A stretch of DNA of 5,147 bases. Source: Clostridia bacterium (GTDB lineage Bacteria > Bacillota_A > Clostridia > Lachnospirales > Lachnospiraceae). Under the pieces are notes generated by a model. That model worked only from the letters and a program-made list of their open reading frames with translations, was not told the origin of the DNA and did no database searches. The stretch is taken from assembly GCA_012515365.1 (NCBI GenBank), contig JAAYYM010000058.1, positions 1-5,147 of the forward strand, read 5' to 3'. A program made the translations under genes and the position numbers. Positions 1 to 5,147 of the stretch are shown in pieces (within the stretch, counting starts at the first letter, position 1; every line of letters begins with the position of its first letter).

Positions 1-206
1 CGTTTGCCTTTCAGATCCAGCTAAAGTGTGCTGAGTATCATCCAACGCTTGCACGTAAAATATATCTAAAGGGATATCGATATAATCTGCATTACCGCCC
101 ACGCAGCCTGCTGCTTGAAGTAGGGGCCCAGACTAATTCTCTTGAAGAAGCCAAGAACAGCATGGAACCCTTTGCAGATATGCTTGACAAAGTTTTAAAT
201 CCATAA
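1..206 (+). CDS. spoIIP: Stage II sporulation protein P, C-terminal fragment (5' end outside window)
   Basis: Reading from base 3 gives 67 residues and a TAA stop at 204-206. The fragment contains YRYNLHYRPRSLLLEVG followed by the segment AQTNSLEEA, then a helical end. This matches my recollection of the SpoIIP C-terminus (RYNQ-L-P-SLL-EVG--NTLEEA). SpoIIP is a membrane-anchored peptidoglycan amidase/endopeptidase that acts with SpoIID and SpoIIM to thin septal wall and drive engulfment during sporulation. The Glu of LLLEVG sits where amidase_3-like enzymes carry a conserved catalytic Glu, so the visible part of the active site looks intact. The N-terminal anchor and the metal-binding His are outside the window. 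In many Firmicutes spoIIP lies close to gpr and rpsT, and rpsT does follow here. The identification rests on a short fragment but the motif is distinctive. Confidence 0.85.
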   Translation, partial: FAFQIQLKCAEYHPTLARKIYLKGYRYNLHYRPRSLLLEVGAQTNSLEEAKNSMEPFADMLDKVLNP

Positions 207-247
207 TTGTTTTCTGTGTTTTATCATAATTTCTTCGAAATATAGTA

Positions 248-276
248 TTGACATTGTTCCTGCAATCTACTAGAAT
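248..276 (+). promoter_or_regulatory. Sigma-A-type promoter of rpsT
   Basis: A perfect -35 box TTGACA (248-253) is separated by exactly 17 bases from TAGAAT (271-276), a 5/6 match to the -10 consensus. Transcription would start near 283-284, giving rpsT a leader of about 113 nt and making it independent of spoIIP, as expected for a vegetative ribosomal gene behind a sporulation gene. Confidence 0.8.
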
Positions 277-283
277 ATATAAG

Positions 284-382
284 TGTCCGCGTAAAGACGT
301 CCGTGTCCGGCTTTTTACGTTGCAATGATTAGGGACGCATTTGATTGTAAATGACTTTTAACATAAGAATATTATCGGTAAT
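284..382 (+). promoter_or_regulatory. Structured 5' leader of rpsT (possible autoregulatory element)
   Basis: The inferred untranslated leader can fold by hand. CGTAAA (290-295) pairs with TTTACG (314-319), extendable by G-U and A-U pairs to about 289-297/312-320, and it encloses a small CCG/CGG hairpin (301-303/308-310). A second stem TTGCAAT (320-326) with ATTGTAA (344-350, one G-U) can follow. GTCC (284-287) could alternatively pair with GGAC (333-336). The two arrangements share bases, so they may compete. S20 controls its own translation in E. coli, so a regulatory role here is plausible but is inference. I recognise no named RNA family. Confidence 0.35.
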
Positions 383-390
383 AGGAGGTG
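383..390 (+). promoter_or_regulatory. Strong Shine-Dalgarno of rpsT
   Basis: AGGAGGTG is a near-perfect anti-16S match and ends 6 bases before the TTG at 397. It fixes the TTG as the start, compensating for the weak initiation codon. Confidence 0.9.
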
Positions 391-396
391 TAGAAC

Positions 397-660
397 TTGG
401 CTAATATCAAATCAGCAAAAAAGAGAATTTTAGTCAGCGAAGCAAACGCTGCCAGAAATAAAGCAGTGAAATCAAAGGTGAAAACTTTTGTAAAGAAAGT
501 ATATGCTGCTATAGATGCCAATGATAAGACAGCTGCAAATGCTGCATTACTTGAAGCAATCTCTGAAATTGACAAAGCAGCTTCAAAGGGTGTTTATCAT
601 AAGAGCACATCTGCAAGAAAGATTTCACGTCTGACAAAAGCAGTTAATAAGATTGCATAA
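397..660 (+). CDS. rpsT: 30S ribosomal protein S20 (TTG start)
   Basis: 87 residues beginning MANIKSAKKRIL, with the basic, Ala- and Lys-rich, all-helical composition of S20 and the typical end KGVYHKSTSARKISRLTKAVN. The length is normal for the family. S20 is a primary 16S rRNA-binding protein of the 30S subunit that assembles early on the body of the subunit. Translation starts at TTG, 6 bases after an excellent Shine-Dalgarno. A TTG start is also used by E. coli rpsT, where it takes part in autoregulation. The gene has its own promoter at 248-276 and ends in a terminator at 681-713, so it appears monocistronic. The antisense reading frame over 372-575 is a shadow. Identification is secure. 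Confidence 0.98.
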   Translation: MANIKSAKKRILVSEANAARNKAVKSKVKTFVKKVYAAIDANDKTAANAALLEAISEIDKAASKGVYHKSTSARKISRLTKAVNKIA

Positions 661-676
661 TCAGATTCAAATCAAT

Positions 677-713
677 AAAAAAAACAGCCATTCCGTCATA
701 TGGCTGTTTTTTT
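677..713. terminator. Bidirectional rho-independent terminator between rpsT and the GH9 gene
   Basis: AACAGCCAT (683-691) pairs with ATGGCTGTT (700-708) around an 8-base loop, TCCGTCAT. A run of A precedes the stem (677-684) and a run of T follows it (707-713), so the hairpin ends in a U-tract on either strand. It closes rpsT on + and the convergent glycosidase, whose stop is at 764, on -. Confidence 0.9.
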
Positions 714-763
714 ATGTATGTTATTTATATAAATGAATAACAATTCAGTTAAAAGCAACATAA

Positions 764-2359
764 CTAAACGCAAAGCGACATGGCAAGGAGTAACGCTGAA
801 TTCCAGTAAATTGTCACTTCATTTGTCGAATAGCTCTCTACATGATCAACATAACGCTTTGCAGGTGGATAGCTGCCGACATATTTTTCTGCACTCGGAT
901 CATGCAGACCTTCATCCGGTCCGCCTACAAGCATTCCAGGCATTGCTTCCCCAACCGCTGCTGAAGGACGATGATGTGGTTTTTTGGGAGAAACACTGCC
1001 GTATCCCGTCACATAGCAAATTGCATTTGGATTTTTACCAAACAAATGATGAATCTGTTCTTTTGCATAAATGAGAAAGTCTTCTTCCTGTGTCAGGCGG
1101 TAAGCATCATATAAGTGACATGCACTGTTCGCCACATACATATTGCTGCCCCATTCATATTGCTTGAGTGGATAAGCATATGGATTTTCTTTCGCCATCT
1201 CTAAAAGCTCTCTCCCAAGATCAATGACATTCTCTGAAATTTTCTGAACAACCGCCTCATCCGTAAGCTCTGCATTGATTGATAAATATGCTGTGTTTCC
1301 CAATGATCCAACCTCTCTCCAGCCATAACCATGCAATGTCCCCTGTAAAAGCAGTTCCTTCAGATCTTCATGATACCGTGCTTCTCCTGTCGCCTTATAA
1401 AGCTCTGCCGCTGCCCAGTAGCGTTCATCGATATCACAGTCATCCTCATACTCACCTGTAACGATTGATTCCGGATTTTTGAATCCCCCCGGAAGATTCA
1501 TCTTCTTCATTGCATCGTAAGCAGTAACTGCTGCTTTCATGCATGTATCTGCAAATGCATGATCATACTCTTGATAGTAGCGCACTGCCATCGCCATAAC
1601 AGCTGCAAAATCAGCCGTTGCTGTCACAGAAGGTGGACAGATCACAAGCTTCTCTGTCTCATCCTCAGGCATAATGTCCACATCCGGGAATCCTTCACAG
1701 GTAACCTTATGGTATACCTCTCCTGTTGTTTCATCCTGCATGCGAAGCATCCATTCAAGCTCATAACGAACCTCTGTCAGTAAATCTGGGATAGCTGTCT
1801 CACATCTGGGAATATTTATTTTAGTGCCGAAACATTTCGGATTATTCTCATAGGCCAAAAGCAGATCTGCCACTGTCACTGCGGCTGCTACGATATAACG
1901 ACCATAATCGCCTGCATCGTGCCATCCACCGTTCACATTCTTTTTAAGATCCGTCCCGTAAATAAAAGCCTCCGTATCATGACAGCTTTTATGTTTAAAC
2001 TTGTCCGCCAGTGCCTCAGGCAGATCTGTACCACATCTTTGCAGATAGAAAAAACGCAGCAAACCATGCATCACATCATCATACACACAAGGATTAATAA
2101 CAAACGGATACGAATCTCTGACTCCGTCTATGCTGATATAATAGGTTCCATTCTCAGTAATCTCTGAAAAATCCATGACATAATCCGTCTCACCGGCGCT
2201 TGCATTCTCTACCGGCTTTGATAAACTGCCCTGAAACACAACCTCTTTACTATAATAATTCTTAACGCAAAATGCCTTAGGTGTATCACCCAGATGAACA
2301 ATTGCCGTTTTTTTATCATTCGGTAAATATCCGATTTGCTCTGTAATAATCTGCTGCAT
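764..2359 (-). CDS. Glycoside hydrolase family 9 enzyme with N-terminal Ig-like domain, probably cytoplasmic
   Basis: 531 residues. Residues about 1-85 (MQQIITEQIGYLPNDKK...) form the Ig-like cellulase N-terminal domain that precedes many GH9 enzymes. About 93-528 is the (alpha/alpha)6 catalytic domain. GGWHDAGDYGRY at 144-155 holds the two aspartates (D148, D151) that in GH9 bind and activate water. PHHRPS (461-466) is the substrate-binding His/Arg signature, and STNEV (511-515) carries the probable acid Glu, E514. DERYWAAAELYKATGEARY (311-329) is also typical. All catalytic positions are therefore present. There is no signal peptide, CBM, dockerin or sortase motif, so it probably acts inside the cell on imported beta-glucan oligosaccharides. 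GH9 also includes exo-acting glucosidases and exo-glucosaminidases, so the exact substrate cannot be read from sequence. The ATG at 2359 is chosen because GGGAGG lies 7 bases upstream. It sits 72 bp behind the NYN gene and may share its transcript. Confidence 0.9.
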   Translation of the reverse strand: MQQIITEQIGYLPNDKKTAIVHLGDTPKAFCVKNYYSKEVVFQGSLSKPVENASAGETDYVMDFSEITENGTYYISIDGVRDSYPFVINPCVYDDVMHGLLRFFYLQRCGTDLPEALADKFKHKSCHDTEAFIYGTDLKKNVNGGWHDAGDYGRYIVAAAVTVADLLLAYENNPKCFGTKINIPRCETAIPDLLTEVRYELEWMLRMQDETTGEVYHKVTCEGFPDVDIMPEDETEKLVICPPSVTATADFAAVMAMAVRYYQEYDHAFADTCMKAAVTAYDAMKKMNLPGGFKNPESIVTGEYEDDCDIDERYWAAAELYKATGEARYHEDLKELLLQGTLHGYGWREVGSLGNTAYLSINAELTDEAVVQKISENVIDLGRELLEMAKENPYAYPLKQYEWGSNMYVANSACHLYDAYRLTQEEDFLIYAKEQIHHLFGKNPNAICYVTGYGSVSPKKPHHRPSAAVGEAMPGMLVGGPDEGLHDPSAEKYVGSYPPAKRYVDHVESYSTNEVTIYWNSALLLAMSLCV

Positions 2360-2366
2360 TCCTTTT

Positions 2367-2372
2367 CCTCCC
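2367..2372 (-). promoter_or_regulatory. Shine-Dalgarno that sets the GH9 start
   Basis: On the minus strand GGGAGG lies 7 bases before the ATG at 2357-2359. The open frame continues to a GTG at 2411-2413, but those 18 extra codons (MRACNCQNQNKRIKGGKG) would read through this ribosome binding site and match no GH9 or Ig-like sequence, so the shorter start is preferred. Confidence 0.8.
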
Positions 2373-2431
2373 TTAATCCTTTTATTCTGGTTCTGACAAT
2401 TGCAAGCCCTCACAATTACCTGTCCTATGCT

Positions 2432-3415
2432 CTAAATAAGCTTCACGTAATTTCCTTCAACAGTCAATGATGCCTGTACACTCATATCATTGATAAACTG
2501 CGAAAATTTGGTGTAGCTGTAATCTCTGATGTTAAAGTTTTGAAATCGTTTCTCAAGTTTCCGCTTCACTTCACTCAGATTCATCTTGTGATCAGAAACC
2601 TCCGTTAACATTTCTCTGACTGCTTCTACTACTTCATCGAACGTCGTCTCACTCTTTGCAACTACAAGAACAGTTGCCTTTCCGTTTGTCTTTTTATATA
2701 TGCTTTTACAACTGTCTAAAAATCTGGATAGCTGTGAATAACCATAATTTCTGGCATCAAAGTCAGAGTATCTGCTGCTCAGCTTGCTGCCGATCTCACC
2801 AGGTGTTGTCTGACGTCCCTTTTCATCATTGTCCGTAATGATCTTAACAATAAACGCTTCTATTGTTTTTTTCGGTGTTACACTCGTCTTTGCAGTTTTC
2901 GTATTTTCCTTTGATGTTCCGCTCTTCGCTCTTCCTGTCGGTTTTTCAGAAGCATCGATTGTTTCTTCATCTTCTTCCGCCGCTAAGACCTCTAAATACC
3001 GAAACAGGGTACATGAGGCAATAAAAGCTTCATTGGTTTTCTTTTCACCCATTCCGACTACCAGCATGCCGGACTCTCGGAGTCTGGATGCAAGTCTGGT
3101 AAAATCACTGTCACTGGACACCAGACAAAATCCGTCGACATTTCCCGAATAAAGGATGTCCATGGCATCTATAATCATTGCCGAGTCAGTCGCGTTTTTC
3201 CCTTTTGTATATACATACTGCTGGATCGGTGTGATAGAATTCTCAACTGCTACTGCTTTCCAGTTTGGCGCGGTTTTGCTTGTCCAGTCTCCATAAATTC
3301 TTTTATATGTTGCAATTCCATAATTTGATATTTCGTCCAAAATGTATTTGATATATTTCGATGACACATTTTCTGAATCAATTAATACAGCCATTCTTTT
3401 CTCTTTACTATCCAT
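2432..3415 (-). CDS. NYN-domain putative ribonuclease with two OST-HTH/LOTUS domains
   Basis: 327 residues from the ATG at 3415. Residues about 8-145 are a NYN (PIN-like, DUF88/LabA/limkain-type) domain: AVLIDSENV (D13), then KGKNATDSAMIIDAMD (D77, D83), then LVSSDSDF (D102, D104). These are the acidic positions that coordinate metal for RNA cleavage in this superfamily. A Glu-rich then Ser/Thr/Lys-rich linker (about 146-183) leads to two tandem winged-helix OST-HTH/LOTUS modules at about 184-253 and 258-327. The modules resemble each other: SKLSSRYSDFDARNYGYSQL in the first, and RKLEKRFQNFNIRDYSYTKF in the second. LOTUS domains bind RNA in eukaryotic relatives such as MARF1, so an RNA-targeting nuclease is the likely biochemistry, with the target unknown. 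No signal peptide or membrane segment, so cytoplasmic. An upstream TTG (3433) is possible but GAGGG is too close to it. The ATG has a modest AGGCAGG 6 bases upstream. A Met eight codons further in is a third option. Confidence 0.85.
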   Translation of the reverse strand: MDSKEKRMAVLIDSENVSSKYIKYILDEISNYGIATYKRIYGDWTSKTAPNWKAVAVENSITPIQQYVYTKGKNATDSAMIIDAMDILYSGNVDGFCLVSSDSDFTRLASRLRESGMLVVGMGEKKTNEAFIASCTLFRYLEVLAAEEDEETIDASEKPTGRAKSGTSKENTKTAKTSVTPKKTIEAFIVKIITDNDEKGRQTTPGEIGSKLSSRYSDFDARNYGYSQLSRFLDSCKSIYKKTNGKATVLVVAKSETTFDEVVEAVREMLTEVSDHKMNLSEVKRKLEKRFQNFNIRDYSYTKFSQFINDMSVQASLTVEGNYVKLI

Positions 3416-3443
3416 GCTATACCTGCCTTTCAAATCCCTCTAC

Positions 3444-3477
3444 ATTATATAGTAACATTTTGTTTTCATTTTGTCAC
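3444..3477 (-). promoter_or_regulatory. Promoter of the NYN-LOTUS gene
   Basis: Read on the minus strand, GTGACA (bases 3477-3472) is 17 bases from TACTAT (3454-3449), and a perfect TATAAT (3449-3444) follows directly. GTGACA matches the -35 consensus at 5 of 6 positions. The start codon lies about 30 bases downstream, so the leader is short. This promoter probably also serves the GH9 gene, since no terminator is visible between the two genes. Confidence 0.6.
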
Positions 3478-3499
3478 AAATCTTTCATAGAAAATTCAC

Positions 3500-3528
3500 T
3501 GGACTTTTTAGTACTTTGGTACTATTAT
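3500..3528 (+). promoter_or_regulatory. Putative promoter of the PLC-like gene
   Basis: TGGACT (3500-3505, 4/6 to TTGACA) is 17 bases from TATTAT (3523-3528, 5/6 to TATAAT). Transcription would begin near 3535, leaving a leader of about 55 nt before the GTG at 3591. A shifted -10 reading, TACTAT at 3520-3525, is also available. The weak -35 is what one would expect of a regulated promoter, but the call rests on consensus matching only. Confidence 0.5.
3509..3524. promoter_or_regulatory. Operator-like dyad in the promoter spacer of the PLC-like gene
   Basis: TAGTAC-TTTG-GTACTA is a perfect 6-4-6 inverted repeat placed between the putative -35 and -10 boxes and touching the -10. A repressor bound there would block polymerase. 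No regulator gene is present in the window. A perfect 6-base dyad of fixed spacing is expected about once by chance in a window of this length, so only its position makes it notable. Confidence 0.35.
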
Positions 3529-3590
3529 TTATCTTGGTGGTGTTTTTAAACCAGTCTTTTATGACTATTATGGAAAGGAAGATCTGATTC

Positions 3591-4175
3591 GTGAGAAAAA
3601 AATCACACATTTCACTTGCAATGCACATTGTTGATTCTTTAAATGTAAGAGAACTTGACAAACACCGTAAAGCATTTTATATCGGAAGTATTCTACCCGA
3701 TTGTAAACCCTCTTTCCTGACTACCAAGCATGAATTTTCCGGAACTATTTCCATGTTACATGAAAAAATTCAGGAAATGACAATTGAATATGATGCAAAT
3801 CAATGCAGCGAACGCAGTTTTATCATGGATCTCGGCCAAGTGCTCCATTATGTCGCAGATTACTTTACATTTCCACACAACATGACTTATGATGGTACAC
3901 TTCGTGATCACTGCATTTATGAAAAAGAGTTGAAGCACAGTCTGCGTGCTTACATAAAAAATGGAGATGCCCTAAAAGCTTACTCCCCTGCTACAGGAAT
4001 TGATACCCCTGAAGCGTTGTTCCGTTTTATCGACAAAGCACATAAAGAGTATTTAAAGTTCAAACGCTCTGTCGAAGAGGACTGCATGTATATCGTCCGT
4101 GTCTGCCATCAGGTAGCCGAGGCCATCATGAATTTATTCTTAAAAGAAAAATATTCGCATTATTCATTTGCATAA
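3591..4175 (+). CDS. Zinc-dependent phospholipase C-like protein, no signal peptide (GTG start)
   Basis: 194 residues, N-terminus MRKKSHISLAMHIV. It carries the ligand pattern of the zinc-dependent phospholipase C / S1-P1 nuclease-like fold: H6, D37 (in ILPDCKPS), H47, then H86-x3-D90-x5-H96 in LHYVADYFTFPHN, then H107-x3-E111. The spacings of the last five match Bacillus cereus PLC as I recall it (H118, D122, H128, H142, E146), so three metal sites look complete. Secreted PLC relies on the free amino group of an N-terminal Trp after signal cleavage. Here there is no signal peptide, transmembrane segment or such Trp, so the protein is probably cytoplasmic and its substrate (phospholipid, nucleic acid or other phosphoester) is open. 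The GTG is the first start after an in-frame TGA at 3585-3587, with AAAGGAAG about 10 bases upstream. It stands alone, divergent from the NYN gene and convergent with serS. Confidence 0.8.
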   Translation: MRKKSHISLAMHIVDSLNVRELDKHRKAFYIGSILPDCKPSFLTTKHEFSGTISMLHEKIQEMTIEYDANQCSERSFIMDLGQVLHYVADYFTFPHNMTYDGTLRDHCIYEKELKHSLRAYIKNGDALKAYSPATGIDTPEALFRFIDKAHKEYLKFKRSVEEDCMYIVRVCHQVAEAIMNLFLKEKYSHYSFA

Positions 4176-4206
4176 TGCCCCATCTGCTTTGCGAATAATC
4201 GTAAAT

Positions 4207-4251
4207 AAAAAGTGTGTAGGATTGAAACATTCATTCCCACACACTTTTTTT
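4207..4251. terminator. Bidirectional rho-independent terminator between the PLC-like gene and serS
   Basis: AGTGTGT (4211-4217) pairs with ACACACT (4239-4245). With A4218 bulged, GG (4219-4220) pairs with CC (4237-4238). The loop is about 16 bases. A run of A (4207-4211) precedes and a run of T (4245-4251) follows, so it can stop transcripts from both sides: the PLC-like gene on + and serS, whose stop is at 4280, on -. Confidence 0.85.
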
Positions 4252-4290
4252 ACTTCTTTATTGATTACCTCTATATTGATTACTTCTTTA
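4251..4290. repeat. Short direct repeats spanning the serS stop codon
   Basis: TACTTCTTTA occurs at 4251-4260 and 4281-4290 (30-base offset), and ATTGATTAC at 4260-4268 and 4275-4283 (15-base offset). On the minus strand the end of serS, ATA-AAG-AAG-TAA, is repeated exactly and in frame 30 bases beyond the true stop, with two further in-frame stops between. It looks like a small local duplication at the 3' end of the gene, next to the terminator. Confidence 0.6.
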
Positions 4291-5147
4291 TTTTTACTTC
4301 CAACTTAGTTTTCCCACCCATATAAGGCTGTAATGCTTTTGGTATGTTGACGCTGCCATCAGCATTTAAGTTATTTTCAAGGAAAGCGATCAGCATTCTT
4401 GGCGGTGCAACAACTGTATTATTTAAGGTATGAGCGAAGTATTTTCCATCTTCACCGTTGACACGGATCTTAAGTCTTCTCGCCTGTGCATCACCGAGGT
4501 TTGAACAGCTTCCTACTTCGAAATACTTCTTCTGTCTTGGTGACCATGCTTCCACATCATAAGACTTAACCTTTAAATCTGCTAAATCACCTGAGCAGCA
4601 TTCCAGTGTACGCACCGGGATGTCAAGTGAACGAAACAGATCAACTGTATTCTGCCAAAGCTTCGTAAACCATTCCATACTGTCCTCTGGTTTGCAGACA
4701 ACGATCATTTCCTGCTTTTCAAACTGATGAATTCTGTAAACACCACGTTCCTCAATACCATGAGCACCCTTTTCTTTTCTAAAACATGGAGAATAGCTTG
4801 TCAAAGTACGTGGTAGTGATTCTTCCGGAATAATTGTATCGATGAATTTACCAATCATGGAATGTTCACTTGTACCGATCAGATAAAGATCCTCCCCTTC
4901 GATTTTATACATCATGGCATCCATCTCTGCAAATGACATAACACCTGTCACTACCTCAGAACGGATCATAAAAGGAGGGATACAGTAGGTAAAGCCACGG
5001 TCAATCATAAAATCTCTGGCATAAGAAATCACTGCTGAATGAATTCTCGCGATATCACCCATCAAATAATAGAAACCATTTCCGGCAACTTTTCCTGCAC
5101 TGTCAATATCAATACCATCAAACTGCTCCATAATCTGTGTATGATAC
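4280..5147 (-). CDS. serS: Seryl-tRNA synthetase, catalytic domain (5' end outside window)
   Basis: 288 codons are visible; the frame stays open to the window edge (YHTQI precedes the Met at 5131), so that Met is internal. A full SerRS has about 425 residues, so the N-terminal coiled-coil arm that grips the tRNA long arm is missing from view. The class II core is present, counting from the Met at 5131: serine pocket TSEH (87-90), motif 2 FRKEKGAHGIEERG...RIHQFEKQEM (117-142), SCSNLGDAQARR (208-219), and motif 3 with TLNNTVVAPPRML then IAFLENN (235-254). It charges tRNA-Ser with serine in the cytoplasm. The wording of the motifs (GTSEHSMIG, TLNNTVVAPPR) departs from the usual bacterial TAE and TLNGSGLAVGR forms, suggesting a divergent SerRS lineage. 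The Arg of motif 3 and the Thr/Glu of the pocket are kept, so it should be active. Terminated by the hairpin at 4207-4251. Confidence 0.95.
   Translation of the reverse strand, partial: YHTQIMEQFDGIDIDSAGKVAGNGFYYLMGDIARIHSAVISYARDFMIDRGFTYCIPPFMIRSEVVTGVMSFAEMDAMMYKIEGEDLYLIGTSEHSMIGKFIDTIIPEESLPRTLTSYSPCFRKEKGAHGIEERGVYRIHQFEKQEMIVVCKPEDSMEWFTKLWQNTVDLFRSLDIPVRTLECCSGDLADLKVKSYDVEAWSPRQKKYFEVGSCSNLGDAQARRLKIRVNGEDGKYFAHTLNNTVVAPPRMLIAFLENNLNADGSVNIPKALQPYMGGKTKLEVKIKK

Noticed and set aside
720..741. GTTATT/AATAAC inverted repeat after the rpsT terminator
   Set aside because: Low-complexity A/T sequence with a six-base stem; not distinguishable from chance.
733..1074. Open frame of 113 codons on + over the end of the GH9 gene
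   Set aside because: Lies wholly antisense to the strongly supported GH9 frame, has no ribosome binding site and resembles no protein family. The same applies to the other + frames inside 1279-3152.
2360..2413. Longer GH9 start at the GTG at 2411-2413
   Set aside because: The extra 18 residues are unlike the family and the extension would contain the GGGAGG ribosome binding site of the better ATG.
2395..2424. Inverted repeat AATTG/CAATT between the NYN and GH9 genes as a terminator
   Set aside because: Only five A/T-rich pairs around a 10-base loop and no T-tract on the minus strand.
3416..3433. TTG start for the NYN gene six codons upstream
   Set aside because: GAGGG lies only one or two bases before the TTG, too close to function well, and conserved sequence begins later.
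3361..3549. Open frame of 62 codons on + across the NYN start and the intergenic region
   Set aside because: It overlaps the NYN start and both divergent promoters, and its low-complexity Tyr/Phe/Ser-rich product looks like translated AT-rich DNA.
3561..3587. Mini-ORF of 8 codons just before the PLC-like gene (ATG at 3561, TGA at 3585)
   Set aside because: It has no ribosome binding site and overlaps the Shine-Dalgarno of the real gene; probably incidental.
4152..4197. Nested inverted repeats TATTCGC/GCGAATA and GCATTAT/ATAATGC around the PLC-like stop codon
   Set aside because: The stems are short and mostly A/T with no U-tract, and a clear terminator lies just downstream; a minor RNA 3' structure cannot be excluded.

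Overview
The window looks like chromosome from a low-GC, endospore-forming member of the Clostridia, most likely a gut- or rumen-type Lachnospiraceae. This is inferred from the SpoIIP C-terminus, Gram-positive Shine-Dalgarno sequences and sigma-A-type promoters, and the flavour of the SerRS and PLC-like proteins. There is no tRNA, rRNA, CRISPR array, insertion sequence or phage gene. Genes fill nearly all of it, and no gap exceeds 200 bases.

Left part (1-713, + strand): the last 67 codons of spoIIP (spore engulfment hydrolase) are followed by rpsT (ribosomal protein S20). rpsT has its own good promoter (TTGACA-17-TAGAAT), a leader of about 110 nt that can fold, and a TTG start. A symmetric terminator follows and also serves the convergent gene to its right.

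Middle (764-3477, - strand): a promoter at about 3444-3477 drives a NYN-domain protein with two C-terminal OST-HTH/LOTUS modules, a probable RNA-acting nuclease. After 72 bp comes a family 9 glycoside hydrolase that has an N-terminal Ig-like domain but no signal peptide, so it is probably cytoplasmic. No terminator is visible between the two, so they may be co-transcribed. Their functional link, if any, is unknown.

Right part (3500-5147): transcribed away from the NYN gene is a GTG-started small protein of the zinc-dependent phospholipase C fold. It retains the whole set of metal-ligand positions but has no export signal. A perfect 6-4-6 dyad lies between its putative -35 and -10 boxes. A second bidirectional terminator separates it from the convergent serS, of which the C-terminal two thirds (catalytic domain) is present and the 5' end is cut by the window edge.

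No wholly new multi-gene system is evident. The most interesting items are the NYN-LOTUS/GH9 tandem, the cytoplasmic PLC-like protein with its operator-like dyad, the foldable rpsT leader, and the unusual active-site wording of the SerRS.
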